Shown here: one piece after another, positions 38,780-58,031 of the stretch
How positions within the stretch are numbered: position 1 is the first letter of the stretch
Layout of the letters: the number at the start of each line of letters is the position of its first letter
Source: Lepiota brunneoincarnata
Taxonomy: Eukaryota; Basidiomycota; Agaricomycetes; Agaricales; Agaricaceae
Assembly: GCA_023014365.1 (NCBI GenBank)
Contig: JAEBUN010000001.1
Span: 2,232,001 to 2,296,000, forward strand
Length of the DNA: 64,000 bases
Direction: 5' to 3'
Translations under genes and position numbers: made by a program
The notes under the pieces: generated by a model
What the model was told of the DNA's origin: nothing
Databases searched by the model: none
The model's input: only the letters and a program-made list of their open reading frames with translations

Positions 38780-40991
38780 ATGGCCCTCGCTCCCAGTGTG
38801 CCTCCTTATTTCGTCAACACTGATCATCATCAACGTTGCCTCATACAGCTTCGAGGCAAGACCTCTGGTCTTGAGAAATATATCTATCTCAATGGTCTCA
38901 AGGAGCGCGACCCTAACCTTTTCTATGAGGTTCTCCTCGCCAACATGCTCGAGATTATTCCCATACTTTATACTCCTACTGTTCGCTTGGTTTTTCTAGT
39001 GTGATCCTGCCTCTGACTCTGTCACAGGTTGGTGATGCGTGTTCGAATTACTCCCATATCTGGAGACGTCCGGAAGGCCTCTATGTTCCCATTGAAAGTA
39101 AAGGGCACATTCGGGACATCCTCCGCACATGGCCAGCCGGGGTTGCCTCCAGGATTGCGGTCGTGACCGATGGTTGACCGTTATTTCTCCTCTTTTCTCC
39201 GTCATGGTTCTGACTTCCCTCCTTGTCGTATAGGCTCCCGTATCCTCGGTCTTGGTGACCTTGGTGCGAATGGTCTACCCATCTCTATTGGAAAGCTGTG
39301 GGGAGCTCCTTTCCATTCACAGACCCCTGGCTAATCCTGGGCTTATCAGAGAACTTTATGTTGGGGGTGCTGGAATCAAGCCTACAACCACCATCCCCAT
39401 TTGCCTCGACCTCGGCACAAACACCCAAAAATTTTTCGATGATCCATTATACCTCGGAGCGCGTCGTAAACGTCCTAACACGGAAGAGGTAGCTTCTGTT
39501 ATCACAGAACCAATTTGGACCCTAATTGTCTTGAGCCAGATGGATGGTTTTATGAATGAGTTCATGGCGGCTATGAAGGAAGTGTTCCCTCAGCTGCTCG
39601 TGCAGTTCGAGGACTTTTCGACAGATAATGCCTTCAGATACCTGGATATGTTTAGGTCAAGTTATCGTGTCTTTAATGACGACGTGCGTGTTTCCTACCT
39701 GCGTGTGTTACCGCCCGCACAGTCTGATTTTTGGCTCCGTTGGCAGATCCAAGGTACAGGTAAATGCTTTGCGCTCATGATTGGGAAACTGTCGAGCTTT
39801 GCGCCGACCATTCGCATTTTAGGTGCGGTCGTTTTATCCGGCTTCGTCAATGCTGCAAAGTTAGCCTCGCAAGCTGCTGGGACTCCCCTCGAAGATCAGC
39901 GCATTCTGTTTTTCGGCGCTGGATCTGCCGGTATCGGGGTCGCTAAGCAGCTCATGTCCTTCTTCACTCTTCTTGGACTTAGTGAAGGGGAAGCCAAGAA
40001 GAGGATTTACGTGGGTGATTCGGTGACCATTACTGAATAGCGGTTCTGACGACCCCCTCCACCCCGCAGACTGTTGATTCGAAAGGTTTGATCACCGCGG
40101 ATAGGAAGGGTCTGCAAGAACACAAGATCTGTTTGTATTCTACGTTTGATTACATGCATTTCGCAGCGCTCATGCTCTTCCACCGCCAGACTTCGCCCGC
40201 GCAGACTACAGTGGTCCTCCCTTGAATGACTTGGTCGATATTATCAACCATGTCAAGCCCACTGCCCTCCTTGGTCTCAGCACCATCCGGGTACGCGGAC
40301 TCTTTTATTTCCTACCCTCGAGAGGAAAAGCTGATTATGCAATAGAATGCGTTCACAAAAGATGTTGTCGAGCTCATGGCCTCCTTAAATAAGCGCCCTA
40401 TTATCTTTCCACTTTCTAACCCTGTTTCTCTATGCGAGGTCGACTATTCTGATGCCGTCACATGGTAGGTGTACACACTCAGTACTCGAGCGCTGAATAT
40501 AGGCCAAGGCTAACAAACAGCCGTAGGACAAGTGGCTCCGTTGTGTTCGCCTCTGGCAGCCCATACAAACCCTTCCAGTTCGAGGGGAAGACATACGAGC
40601 CCGGGCAGGGCAACAACATGTACATTTTCCCTGGTCTAGGCTTGGGAACAATTCTTTCGAGGGCAAGGCATGTTACAGACGCCATGGTTGAGCAGGCATC
40701 CATTGCCCTTTCGTCTTCCCTCACCCAGAGGGAGAGGGACGCAGACTTGGTGTATCCCCGCCTCGCGCGCATTCGTGATATTAGCGCCCAGATCGCTCTT
40801 ACCGTCGTTCGTGCTGCACAAACGGATGTACGTGTCTCCCTCCTATGTGTATTGCTTATGCTGACTCATTGGCGTTTTGTCAGGGCGTTGACGAGAATGT
40901 TCTCTACCGCAGCTTGTCTGATGATGCGCTTCTCGAGCATATCAAAGCCAACCAATGGCGGCCTACCGGCCACCGCTCGCCACATCTGTAG
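38780..40991 (+). CDS. Malic enzyme (malate dehydrogenase, decarboxylating)
   Basis: Oxidative decarboxylation of malate to pyruvate with NAD(P)H. MALAPSVPPYFVNTDHHQRC has no clear presequence, so location is uncertain. Family motifs: MLEIIPILYTPTVGDACSNY (catalytic Tyr region), AGVASRIAVVTD then SRILGLGDLGANGLPISIGK, GTNTQKFFDDPLYLGARRKR, FEDFSTDNAF, FNDDIQGTGAVVLSGFVNAA (metal ligands and catalytic Lys region), and the Rossmann loop FFGAGSAGIGVAKQL. GLSTIRNAFTKDVVELMASL, PLSNPVSLCEV and GNNMYIFPGLGLGTI follow, ending at TAG 40989-40991. About ten short introns are needed; the IQGT motif is on a 13-nt exon (39747-39759). All joins keep frame. NAD versus NADP preference cannot be told from what I can see. 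Confidence 0.93.
39747..39759 (+). other. 13-nt micro-exon encoding the malic enzyme IQGT motif
   Basis: ATCCAAGGTACAG between 63-nt introns 39684-39746 (GTGCGT...CAG) and 39760-39822 (GTAAAT...TAG). It completes FNDD-IQGTG-AVVL, the most conserved metal/cofactor region of malic enzyme. Confidence 0.85.
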
Positions 40992-41188
40992 TTTTCTGGT
41001 TTATCAATCGTTATCTCCTGATTGAGTGCGCTCATTTACTTAGTCGCCTCCGAGGGGTCTCAGCACGGAATTGGCTGAACGAACCCTTTGGATATTGTCT
41101 TTTGCTTGGTCATTCAACCTACTCCGTTGCAAGCATTCTCTCCCCTTTTGCCTGACTTGATGTTTTCCGCTTCTTTGTTCGCCACACG

Positions 41189-43190
41189 TCACGCATCTAT
41201 TGTTGTTTCTATGTTAAGAATTTTATCAACGTCTGCGTCGACTTCCTCAACCACCGGGCCTTCGTCCCGTCTCCACTGTGCGATGGTATATCGGTGATTG
41301 ACATCTTTGAGTGTCGGAAGGCAAGCAATACCACCACACCCACCAGTGTGAGGCATCGGGAGGAGATAAATAACCTCCCTGACCCGAGAGTGAAGAAGAG
41401 CCATACTACACATGATGCATGGCTCGTGAGTAGTGAAGATATGGTGTGATGTCAGTAAATAGTTCGAGCCATTTTGCAAAGCAGCGCTACTGCCGTCACC
41501 GTCTTCCTCTTCTGGTAGAATCGGGGCCTCCGTTCCCGTGTTGGCCAACTCGGTTGAAGCGTGGTAATCAGCTATCTTCCGTATCACGTTGGTCACCGCA
41601 TGGCGAAGCGGATGATTGGTTGACGTTCTTGTGTCGTGCGCTGTGAATTCCCCGACAGGGACACTGGCCTGGTTTTTTTGGTCGGTTTCCCAAGGATGGT
41701 GCTTCTTCGTAAGGAGCAGGTATGTGCGCAGCGATGGGCAGCTGCGCGCGGAAGTTTCAGGAAGGAGGGAATCGGAATATGCAACGAGGTGGGAGTGGGA
41801 AGATACGAGTGAGGAGGCGGAAGCGGAGAGGAAGTTAAGCATATGATGTGATGAAATTGAATGATAGAATCTTACTTCGCCGTTGCGGTGGGCTTGAATT
41901 GCAGCTTGGACTGCTTCCCGCATGGCCAGCCAAGCCCAGGATGCCTTCCCACGGCTCCATTTCTCTTGTTGATCTTTCTTACGTGGAGTGTATATGGTCG
42001 GCCATAGCGCTGTTTTTAGTGCAAGTTGGGTTGGGGTGAGGGCAGATGAGGCTGGCACCGTATGGAGGTGCGGGGGCGGGAGGTCCAGACCCTCCGGTAG
42101 AAAAGGTGGACTTGTGGGGAATGTAGTTCGAGATGCGAGCAGGAAGGTTACTGCATTGCTCTGCTTTCGAACGCGTTTGAGGTGGGCCAAGTCAGTTGTG
42201 TTTAAGCTGGTTTGCTTCAGCCACCTATCGCCAATTCTTTTAGCTACCGTCTAATGGAGTGAGAGGGGACTCACTCAAGTAGAGTGGTTATTAATCTTGG
42301 GTCGGGTACATCAACTACCCATGCTTGAACTTGGAAGGCACGATTACGGGAAATCCCTTTCAGACAAAGTAGGTAGGACTTACTCGTGCGTATTGACTCT
42401 AAGTCTTCTTCGTTGGGAGGTAGCTTATATCTTCTAAACGGAAGATCCTCTTCAGGTAAGGTTTCATCTAGATCTCCACGCGCAAAAGGATTGACCTGAG
42501 ACGTCTTCGCGTTTTCTATCAACCTGTCGTAGTCAGCCAAGGATAGGCCACCCCGTCCATCGTTGCAAGTCGTTGGGGAATTGAATGAAGTTGTTTTTTG
42601 AGGTCGCATCTGCAGGAGAGGACCGCAGCTTGTGGCCATAAGATATGCACAGTTCCTCTCCGGGGCCAATATCTCGGGTAGTTGCATATTGTATCGAATC
42701 TGTCGTTGTGTCAAAGGTGAAAGTAACATTTGGAGGGTCGGAGTGATTGAACAGCGAGCCTTCGATTGTTATCAGTTTACCCGGTGCGGTAAATTTGGGG
42801 CGTCGAGTGGCTCACCAAGTCCCAGGGCGAGCGCCATGCGGCCGTCCGGCCATACGAAGGTGTAGTGATCAAGCGTGGTATGCTTTCCTGAGAGGTAGAA
42901 ACATGAGAATACTGAATTGCTCCCGGGATGTTGTTTGGTATATTACCGCGTTCTTCGTATTCCGAGTTCTGGAAAAACAAAACGGGACTGATTTCAATGG
43001 TGGTGTTTCGTGGGATTGGTTCGGAGGCTGCGATGCAATTTCCATGAGACGAGCCTACAACACACTGGGTGCGTCAGGACACACCATAGACACCTCTCCC
43101 TTTGCTTGAGGAGACTCTGACGATGCCTCCTGTTGTATTGAGATGCCGGGTTCCTGGAGAGAGGTTCTCAGATTCTGGAGATTGTGTCAT
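41189..43190 (-). CDS. TAD3: SET domain - TAD3 (tRNA adenosine deaminase subunit) fusion, with +1 breaks
   Basis: The N-terminal half is a SET-domain module (protein methyltransferase type): GRGVYASEPIPRNTTIEISP, LDHYTFVWPDGRMALALGLG, SLFNHSDPPNVTFTF and ATTRDIGPGEELCISYGH (43140-42640). The C-terminal half is TAD3, partner of TAD2 in A34-to-I editing of tRNA anticodons: QAWVVDVPDPRLITTLLEWL, AHLKRVRKQSN, WAWLAMREAVQAAIQAHRNG, RTSTNHPLRHAVTNVI (the HAV in place of HAE that marks the inactive Tad3 type) and the zinc PCxxC in FTTHEPCIMCSMALLHSRV. It ends at 41189. Candidate starts are ATG 43190 (MTQSPESEN) and ATG 43298. The SET and TAD3 frames are offset by +1 near 42593-42601, and a second +1 near 41673-41696 is needed if the exon after the GTAAGA donor reads LPIAAHIPAPYEEAP. 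Both sites adjoin A runs, so slippage or error is also possible. The two modules could be separate genes, but no stop or start context separates them convincingly. Confidence 0.78.
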
Positions 43191-43337
43191 AGATAAATTG
43201 CAGACGCGCTCAGGAGCGTGTGACAGCGACACGTCCTCTGTGTGATCTCGGTAGGGTGCCAACCCTTGGCTACATTCTTGCCCATGTTTTTCAGGCATTC
43301 ATCGCATTGACCATTTCCCGACTTCACAACGTCGACC
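43191..43337. promoter_or_regulatory. Very short divergent promoter, SET-TAD3 / ALG7
   Basis: At most 147 bp (39 bp if the upstream SET-TAD3 ATG at 43298 is used) separates the two divergent starts, so the two genes almost certainly share regulatory DNA. Confidence 0.5.
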
Positions 43338-45125
43338 ATGGCCCTCAGGCCTAGACCATTGCCGACTCTCCTACTCGTAGGACTGGTCCCGGTAGCATCC
43401 TGGTTCATCACAAGACCCCTACTGGATCCTATACCCCCCTTGCCTGCATTATACGCGTCCGTTGGCCTCGCGATCTTCGCATTTTTAGCCACGATATACC
43501 TTGTACCACGACTTGGACCGGTGTTCATTGCAGCTAACCTGAAGGGGAGAGATTTGCTCAAAACATACAACGATCCAATGTATGTATATTCTTACTACTA
43601 ACGGGTTGTGTGTGCTATCCTCAAGCTTCTTCTAGCCCGGAAAGCATGGGTCTCGTGTGTGCCGCGATATATATTGTGTTGTTAATGCTCTTCATCCCAT
43701 TTGCTTTCTCGACCTCCATTATGAATCGCACGAGCACCGCCGAACCGCCGGAAGGCATCAATATAGTAGATTTTCCTCACCATCAGGCAAGGAGAATCGG
43801 AATATATGCGGTGGAACCTCGTTCTAAATGTCCCTGTAGCTTTCCGTCTACCTTTCGTCTCTCCTCTCGTTGCTAACGGCAACCTATCCTGGGCTTCCTC
43901 GACTGACGTATTCGATATTCGGTGGAGACACAAATTACCGATCCCCATAGTGGCTTCGATACCTCTTCTGATGGTATATTATGCAGAGCGAGGCAACACT
44001 CATGTTGTCGTGCCACTACCATGTAGATTTTTGTTTGGGACTCTGGTTAATCTTGGTATGTATGTTCTATGCAATCAGAGTCAACTTTTTTTATTTTATT
44101 CGAACAGGGCCGCTATATTATGTATACATGTCTTTGCTTTCAACCTTTGCGACAAATAGCATCAACATTCTTGCCGGCATCAATGGCTCAGAAGTGAGCC
44201 AGGCGCTCATAATCGCCTTCTCCGTCATTCTAAATGACCTCCTATACCTTCCCTGGCCCGTGGACTTCCGAATTCCTCTGCATCTACTGGGTAATAAGGC
44301 CGAAGTCGAATTCGGTGGTGTCTGGAGTGCTGGCATGTCGTATGGAAGTCGCGAATTAGTTGAGCGGCATCTGTTCAGTTTATACTTCATGCTTCCGCTT
44401 GTCGCCATTTGTGTCGGCTTCATGTATCACAACTGGTATGTTTTTCTTTGTGGTCCTAACTTCATAGCAGTCGGCGTCAAGCTGAGATGATGTCATTCAT
44501 AACCAGGTATCCTGCACGCGCGTTTCCCGGAGACACGCTATGCTACGTCACAGGCATGGCATTTGCGGTGGTCGGGATCCAGGCCCACTTCTCCAAGACC
44601 TTGCTACTATTTTTCATACCGCAGATTTTCAACTTTTTGTTGTCATGTCCCCAGCTATTCGGTCTTGTCCCATGCCCCCGGCACAGGGTACCAAGGTGAG
44701 CCGGATCCAAAATTGTACAGCGGGAACTCAGAATATTATTGTATCCGTGTAGATTTGATGCAGATACCAACCTTCTTTATCCTTCCAGGGTCGTTTTTGA
44801 GAAACCGCCGTCCCAGCTAACGACATATGCTCTCCGCATACTTGCTGCGGTCGGTCTGACCGATCTTACCACTCATCCCCAAAGTGGATTGATCCTGGAG
44901 GCATCAAACTTGACTATTTTGAATTTCTTCCTTGTCCGGCTTGGGCCAATGAACGAGAAACGACTGGTTCAAGTGCTGATGTGCTCCCAGGTGTGTGAAA
45001 ATTTGACATACTTGTCTTTGCGATCATTGACGCTCCGTGCTTGGAACAGGTCGCAGGTAGTATGTTCGCATTCATCGTGCGCTATGGCCTAGCGGGCTTA
45101 GTCTACGATGGGGACCGACGTTAGT
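43338..45125 (+). CDS. ALG7: UDP-GlcNAc:dolichyl-phosphate GlcNAc-1-P transferase (ALG7/DPAGT1), with two +1 breaks
   Basis: ER membrane enzyme making the first sugar transfer onto dolichyl phosphate for N-glycosylation; the target of tunicamycin. The N-terminus has membrane segments ([20 protein letters not shown]). Next are [17 protein letters not shown] joined to [20 protein letters not shown] (the substrate-binding KGRD / PES motifs), then the [15 protein letters not shown] helix, the catalytic [46 protein letters not shown] (divergent), [20 protein letters not shown], and [18 protein letters not shown]. It ends YDGDRR at TAG 45123-45125. Introns include a GC-AG intron (43787-43839). Two +1 shifts occur 19 nt apart: an extra T at 43885 (after LLTAT) and at 43904, exactly between the two catalytic Asp codons, where the uncorrected frame reads TGA. 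No intron fits. ALG7 is essential in yeast. Confidence 0.9.
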
Positions 45126-45663
45126 TTTAGTGTGTAGAATATTGGGGTTTCTCTGGATATTAGACGTCGGATGGTATCTTGCTGTCAAGTGGTATTCTCG
45201 CAGAGTTGCTGAGTCGGCAAAACTTGGAGGCTGTTGACTGAACTGGCTTGGCGTTTTCGTCCGAATAAAACAGCCCGAACTAACCAAATCTCGCTGCGGG
45301 TACCGCAGAAAATCCGCACTCACTCGCACCAAACGAAGTCAAGGAGAGTGGTATAGCTCTCAAGGAAGGAGATAATGCGTACATAGAGAGCGACGGTAGT
45401 GGTACACGTCAGTGTAAACTACAAGAGGGAAAGCGGGTTTAGATAGCGCTGAGCTGTGATTGGAGGCGGGAGGGAGAGCCGACGGGTTTAACATTAGGTC
45501 GCCGCATGGTCGATCCTGGACTGGTTCGGACAAATCACATGTTTCCCGCATCCAGCTGTTCCGAAAAGCAGCTGAAAGGACAAAAGATTTAGAATGCGGA
45601 GCAAACACGTCTTATATACGCCTTGCTTCATTCCTATTCCCTACCCCCACATTACACCCCACC
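45126..45663. other. Intergenic region, promoter of isocitrate lyase
   Basis: About 540 bp with no coding frame. It ends in a pyrimidine-rich leader before the isocitrate lyase ATG. Carbon-source regulation (glucose repression) is expected for this enzyme in fungi, but I did not identify a specific operator. Confidence 0.45.
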
Positions 45664-47548
45664 ATGTCCGCTGAAAAGGCTCGTTTCGCCCAAGAGGTCG
45701 CTCAAGTCGAACAGTGGTGGAAGGTACATACACGACCTCGAGTGTTCCAATTACTATCCTCATCGCGCCCCACAGAACCCCCGCTTCGCTCAAACTATGC
45801 GTCCCTATACTGCTGCTGATGTGGTCACAAAACGCGGCACCATCAAGATCGAGTATCCATCCAACCTCCAGGCAAAGAAACTGTGGGGGTTGCTCAGCGA
45901 GCACGCTAGGAATGGCACTCCGTCCCATACCTACGGAGCGTGAGTCTCTTATTCACTCTGTGTGTGCACAAGGAGCTCACCTTTTGCCAGTCTCGACCCT
46001 GTCCAGGTAACACAGATGGCCAAGTATCTCGATACAGTCTATGTGTCTGGATGGCAATCATCGAGTACTGCCTCCTCCACCAACGAACCAGGCCCGGACC
46101 TTGCTGGTGAGTGACTCGTTCCTGCTCCATATTGGGGAATTGTTGAAGAGCAATACCCCAGATTATCCCTCCAATACTGTTCCGAACAAGGTTGAACATT
46201 TGTTCATGGCCCAGCTCTTCCATGACCGCAAGCAGCGTGAGGCCCGCTCCCGCATGTCTGATACTGAGCTCGCAAAGACCCCGATTGTTGACTACCTCCG
46301 CCCTATTATTGCCGATGCCGATACTGGTCACGGTGGTTTGACCGCTGTTATGAAGCTCGCCAAGATGTTTGTCGAGAAGGGGGCTGCTGGCATCCACGTC
46401 GAAGATCAGGCTCCGGGAACCAAGAAGTGTGGTCATATGGCCGGTAAGGTCCTGGTCCCCATTCAAGAGCACATAAACCGTCTTGTTGCCATCCGTCTCC
46501 AATTCGATATCATGGGTGTCGACAACTTGGCTATCGCTCGCACGGATTCCGAGGCCGCCACCCTCATCACCTCCAACATCGATAACCGTGACCACCCTTT
46601 TATTCTCGGCTCCACCAATGTTTCTCTCCGTCCCCTGAACTGTGTCATGGTTGAGGCCGAGGCTGCTGGAAAGTCTGGTGATGAGCTCCAAGCTATCGAA
46701 GATGAATGGACCACCTCGGCCAACCTCCAACTCTTCTCAACTACCCTCGCCAACGCTTTGAGCCAACAGGGTGCCAGCAGACCTACCGTTGACAAGTTCC
46801 TTGCCCGCGTCGCACATGTCTCCTACCTCCAGGCTGTTGCTATAGCTCAGAAGGAGTTTGGTCTCAGGAGCGTTCCCTACTGGAATTGGGACAGTCCGCG
46901 CACCCGTGAGGGTTACTACCGCTATCAGGGTGGCACTCAGTGCGCTGTCAGCCGCGCCATCGCCTTTGCTCCCTATTGCGACCTTCTCTGGATGGAAACC
47001 AAGAAGCCTATTCTTGCTCAAGCAAGGGAATTCGCTGAGGGCGTGCACACCGCATTCCCCGGAAAGTGGTTGGCCTACAACCTGTCGCCGTCGTTCAACT
47101 GGGAGGCTGCTGGTCTCACTGAGAGGGACATGCAGGCATACGTTTGGGAACTCGGAAAGCTTGGGTTTGTCTGGCAATTCATTACTGTAAGCACAGGACT
47201 TGTGTATCTTGCAGGCCATTACTCACGTTGTCCCTCGTAGCTTGGTGGTCTTCACTCCAACGGATACATTTCCGACCTCTTTGCCAAGAACTATGCAAAG
47301 ACTGGCATGAAGGCGTATGTTGAGATTGTACAGCGCAGGGAGCGCGAGCTTGGTACAGACGTCCTCACCCACCAGAAGGTTCGTGTCCTCGCGCAGCGCC
47401 GATCAACTCTCTTCTGACATGGTGTGTTCTGCAGTGGTCTGGTGCTGATTACGCAGATAGCTTGATCAAGACAGTCACTGGTGGTGTTTCTTCCACAGCG
47501 GCCATGGGCGCTGGTGTCACGGAGACGCAGTTCACCGCCAAGCTCTGA
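45664..47548 (+). CDS. Isocitrate lyase
   Basis: Glyoxylate-cycle enzyme splitting isocitrate into succinate and glyoxylate, needed for growth on C2 compounds and lipids. [20 protein letters not shown], then [32 protein letters not shown]; metal-binding DADTGHGG; and the catalytic signature [17 protein letters not shown] (46423). The large insert typical of eukaryotic isocitrate lyases is present ([20 protein letters not shown]). Also [56 protein letters not shown] and [20 protein letters not shown]; ends [15 protein letters not shown] at 47548. The lack of a PTS1 tripeptide fits a basidiomycete-type enzyme. Six short introns; no frame break. It is a full-length, well-conserved enzyme. Isocitrate lyase versus the related methylisocitrate lyase: the KKCGH motif and overall length favour isocitrate lyase. 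Confidence 0.93.
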
Positions 47549-47775
47549 AGATCTAATCATTTATAGATTCCACTGTAAAAGTACATTTGTACACATAATT
47601 ATTTTATCTGTACACACCTTTTGGGCTTTACTTTTGCTTGACTGTGTGAGGTTGCATGTTGGCCTGGGATGCCCCGGGCTGTCGTTTATTTGATGGCTGC
47701 CCGGCATACGCCGAACAATGTGTGCACGGTGGTCAGTGGCAACTAATTAACCTCCTGATCTGCTCAGTATCTGCG

Positions 47776-49032
47776 ATGGACACGTCGGAACGAGTTCACA
47801 TCGCTTCTGACTTCCTTCTCCAAGCTCCTCCTGGAGAGATTAATGATGTTTTGAACGGTCCGACGCGCTTTGATTTCGGCATGCAAATAGGATTGACAGT
47901 TGACCGCCAGATGTTCGCAACATCATTTCGGACGACGACGCCTTGCAGACAGGCGTAAGGCCTGCTCTTCGCGAGTACAACCTCGAACAGTTCATCACCG
48001 TAGAGATCCCCGGAGTAGGCCATCAGGTAAACTACTAAACGTTCCCTTGCTAGCGTCGGATTACAACATATTGTATTTATCAGTGTATCATCAGCGAAGC
48101 GGCAAGGTGCCCTGGCAGTGAAGAAGAGGAAAGATTCGTGGACCCGAGGTCGAAGACGAGCTTCGTGTTCGATCATCTAAGCCTGGTGCGTTGTTGATTC
48201 CATGTGGATTTGAAAGAAAGTGAGCGAACTGATAGTCTAGGAAGCCTCGGACCCCCAGCCTTTTGAGCTTGACCCCGAGACGGAACCGTTACGGTGAGTG
48301 ATCTCTACATTCAAACCTCATTTATCATATAAGGTTTTTTTATGGGGGAGTGTAGATTGGCGCTTGAGTCTTCGACGCAGACATATCTGGCGGCCCATTA
48401 CCATGATGGTGTGGCGTCCGTATTTGCAAGAGGAAATGATGTGAGGGAATATATTATCCAAATAGTCGCGAACAAATATAATCCTTCAAATTACTGGTGT
48501 GTAAACTTCTGCGTGTGTTCGTTGTTGGGTCTGACGCTCAGATAGGGCTGGCCGCTGGCGTTCGGAATACATAATTGATTCGGAGAACAGCCAAGTGACA
48601 GGAAAAATACTTGTCCACGTACATTATTACGAGCAGGGGAACGTGAGTGTAGAGTAACACGTTCAGGTACCGATGCTAAAATCTAAGGCAGGTCCAATTG
48701 GTAACAACACATGATATTTCATTGAAGTTGCCACCCAGTATCTCTTCCCTACCTGAGAGCTCGGCTGCCCCAAAAATCCTTGCGCTTATTGAGGATGAGG
48801 AAGGCAAGTACCAGACTTCGTTGAGCGAGACGTATCAAGAGATGTCGGAGAAGACTTTCAAAAGTTTGAGGAGGGCGCTGCCTATGACCCGTTCTAAGTT
48901 GGATTGGGACAAGGTTCGTCCTTCAATGATGTATCCCGCGGAGGTGGGCATGTTTGACGTTTGTGCTAGATATTGGGATACAAGCTTGGGGCAGAATTGT
49001 CTGGAAGCAAGGAAGGGTATGGCACATCTTAA
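47776..49032 (+). CDS. CAP1: F-actin-capping protein subunit alpha
   Basis: Alpha subunit of the CapZ heterodimer, which caps actin filament barbed ends in cortical patches. MDTSERVHIASDFLLQAPPG; EINDVLNDVRNIISDDDAL; YNLEQFITVEIPG; FVDPRSKTSFVFDHLSLEAS then DPQPFELDPE; YLAAHYHDGVASVFARG; NYWAGRWRSEYIID (family NFWNGRWRSEW); VHYYEQGNVQLVTTHDIS; ETYQEMSEKTFKSLRRALPM then TRSKLDWDK. The last exon after a GCTAG acceptor reads ILGYKLGAELSGSKEGYGTS, ending at 49032. Seven short introns, all in frame. Length matches the family. PRP8 follows 250 bp downstream on the same strand. Confidence 0.92.
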
Positions 49033-49281
49033 AAAATATTGGTATTTCTTTAAATTCGCATGTGGCATGTGGTCAATTGTCAGTGTGCAGGGAGATAACG
49101 ACTTGTTGATCAGTATACTACCAGAGTGATGGACAGTTGCTGTTTGAATCAGGCTCCCAATCGTTTGACTCGAAGGTCAAAGTGGAAGGCAGTTGGGTCC
49201 GTGCACAAAAAGCTAAGAGAGAATATTTGCTTACGTCAGCCTCAGGCTCTTTCCTCATCACTTCCAACAACCATTGCAAGG

Positions 49282-57796
<8,515 letters not shown>

Positions 57797-58031
57797 TTCG
57801 AAACCTCGTTCCCCGAGTTTGTATTGATAGACAGTATTACTTTACTTTAATATTCTCAATGTTTTTATCACCTAACAATGACGCCCCGGATTTTTCGTTT
57901 AACCCGAGGAGGCGGTCATTAAGTCCCACTGAGACGAAATTACAAGGAAATACAGACATGGTATAAAAGTCTACATGGGCATCATACCAAATGAGATAAC
58001 TGAAGCGGGACGTGAAGATGACCTATGTGTC
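57797..58031. other. Convergent 3' region PRP8 / PH-domain gene
   Basis: About 235 bp between two convergent stop codons, A/T-rich near 57835-57870 with a likely PRP8 polyadenylation context. Nothing else seen. Confidence 0.5.
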
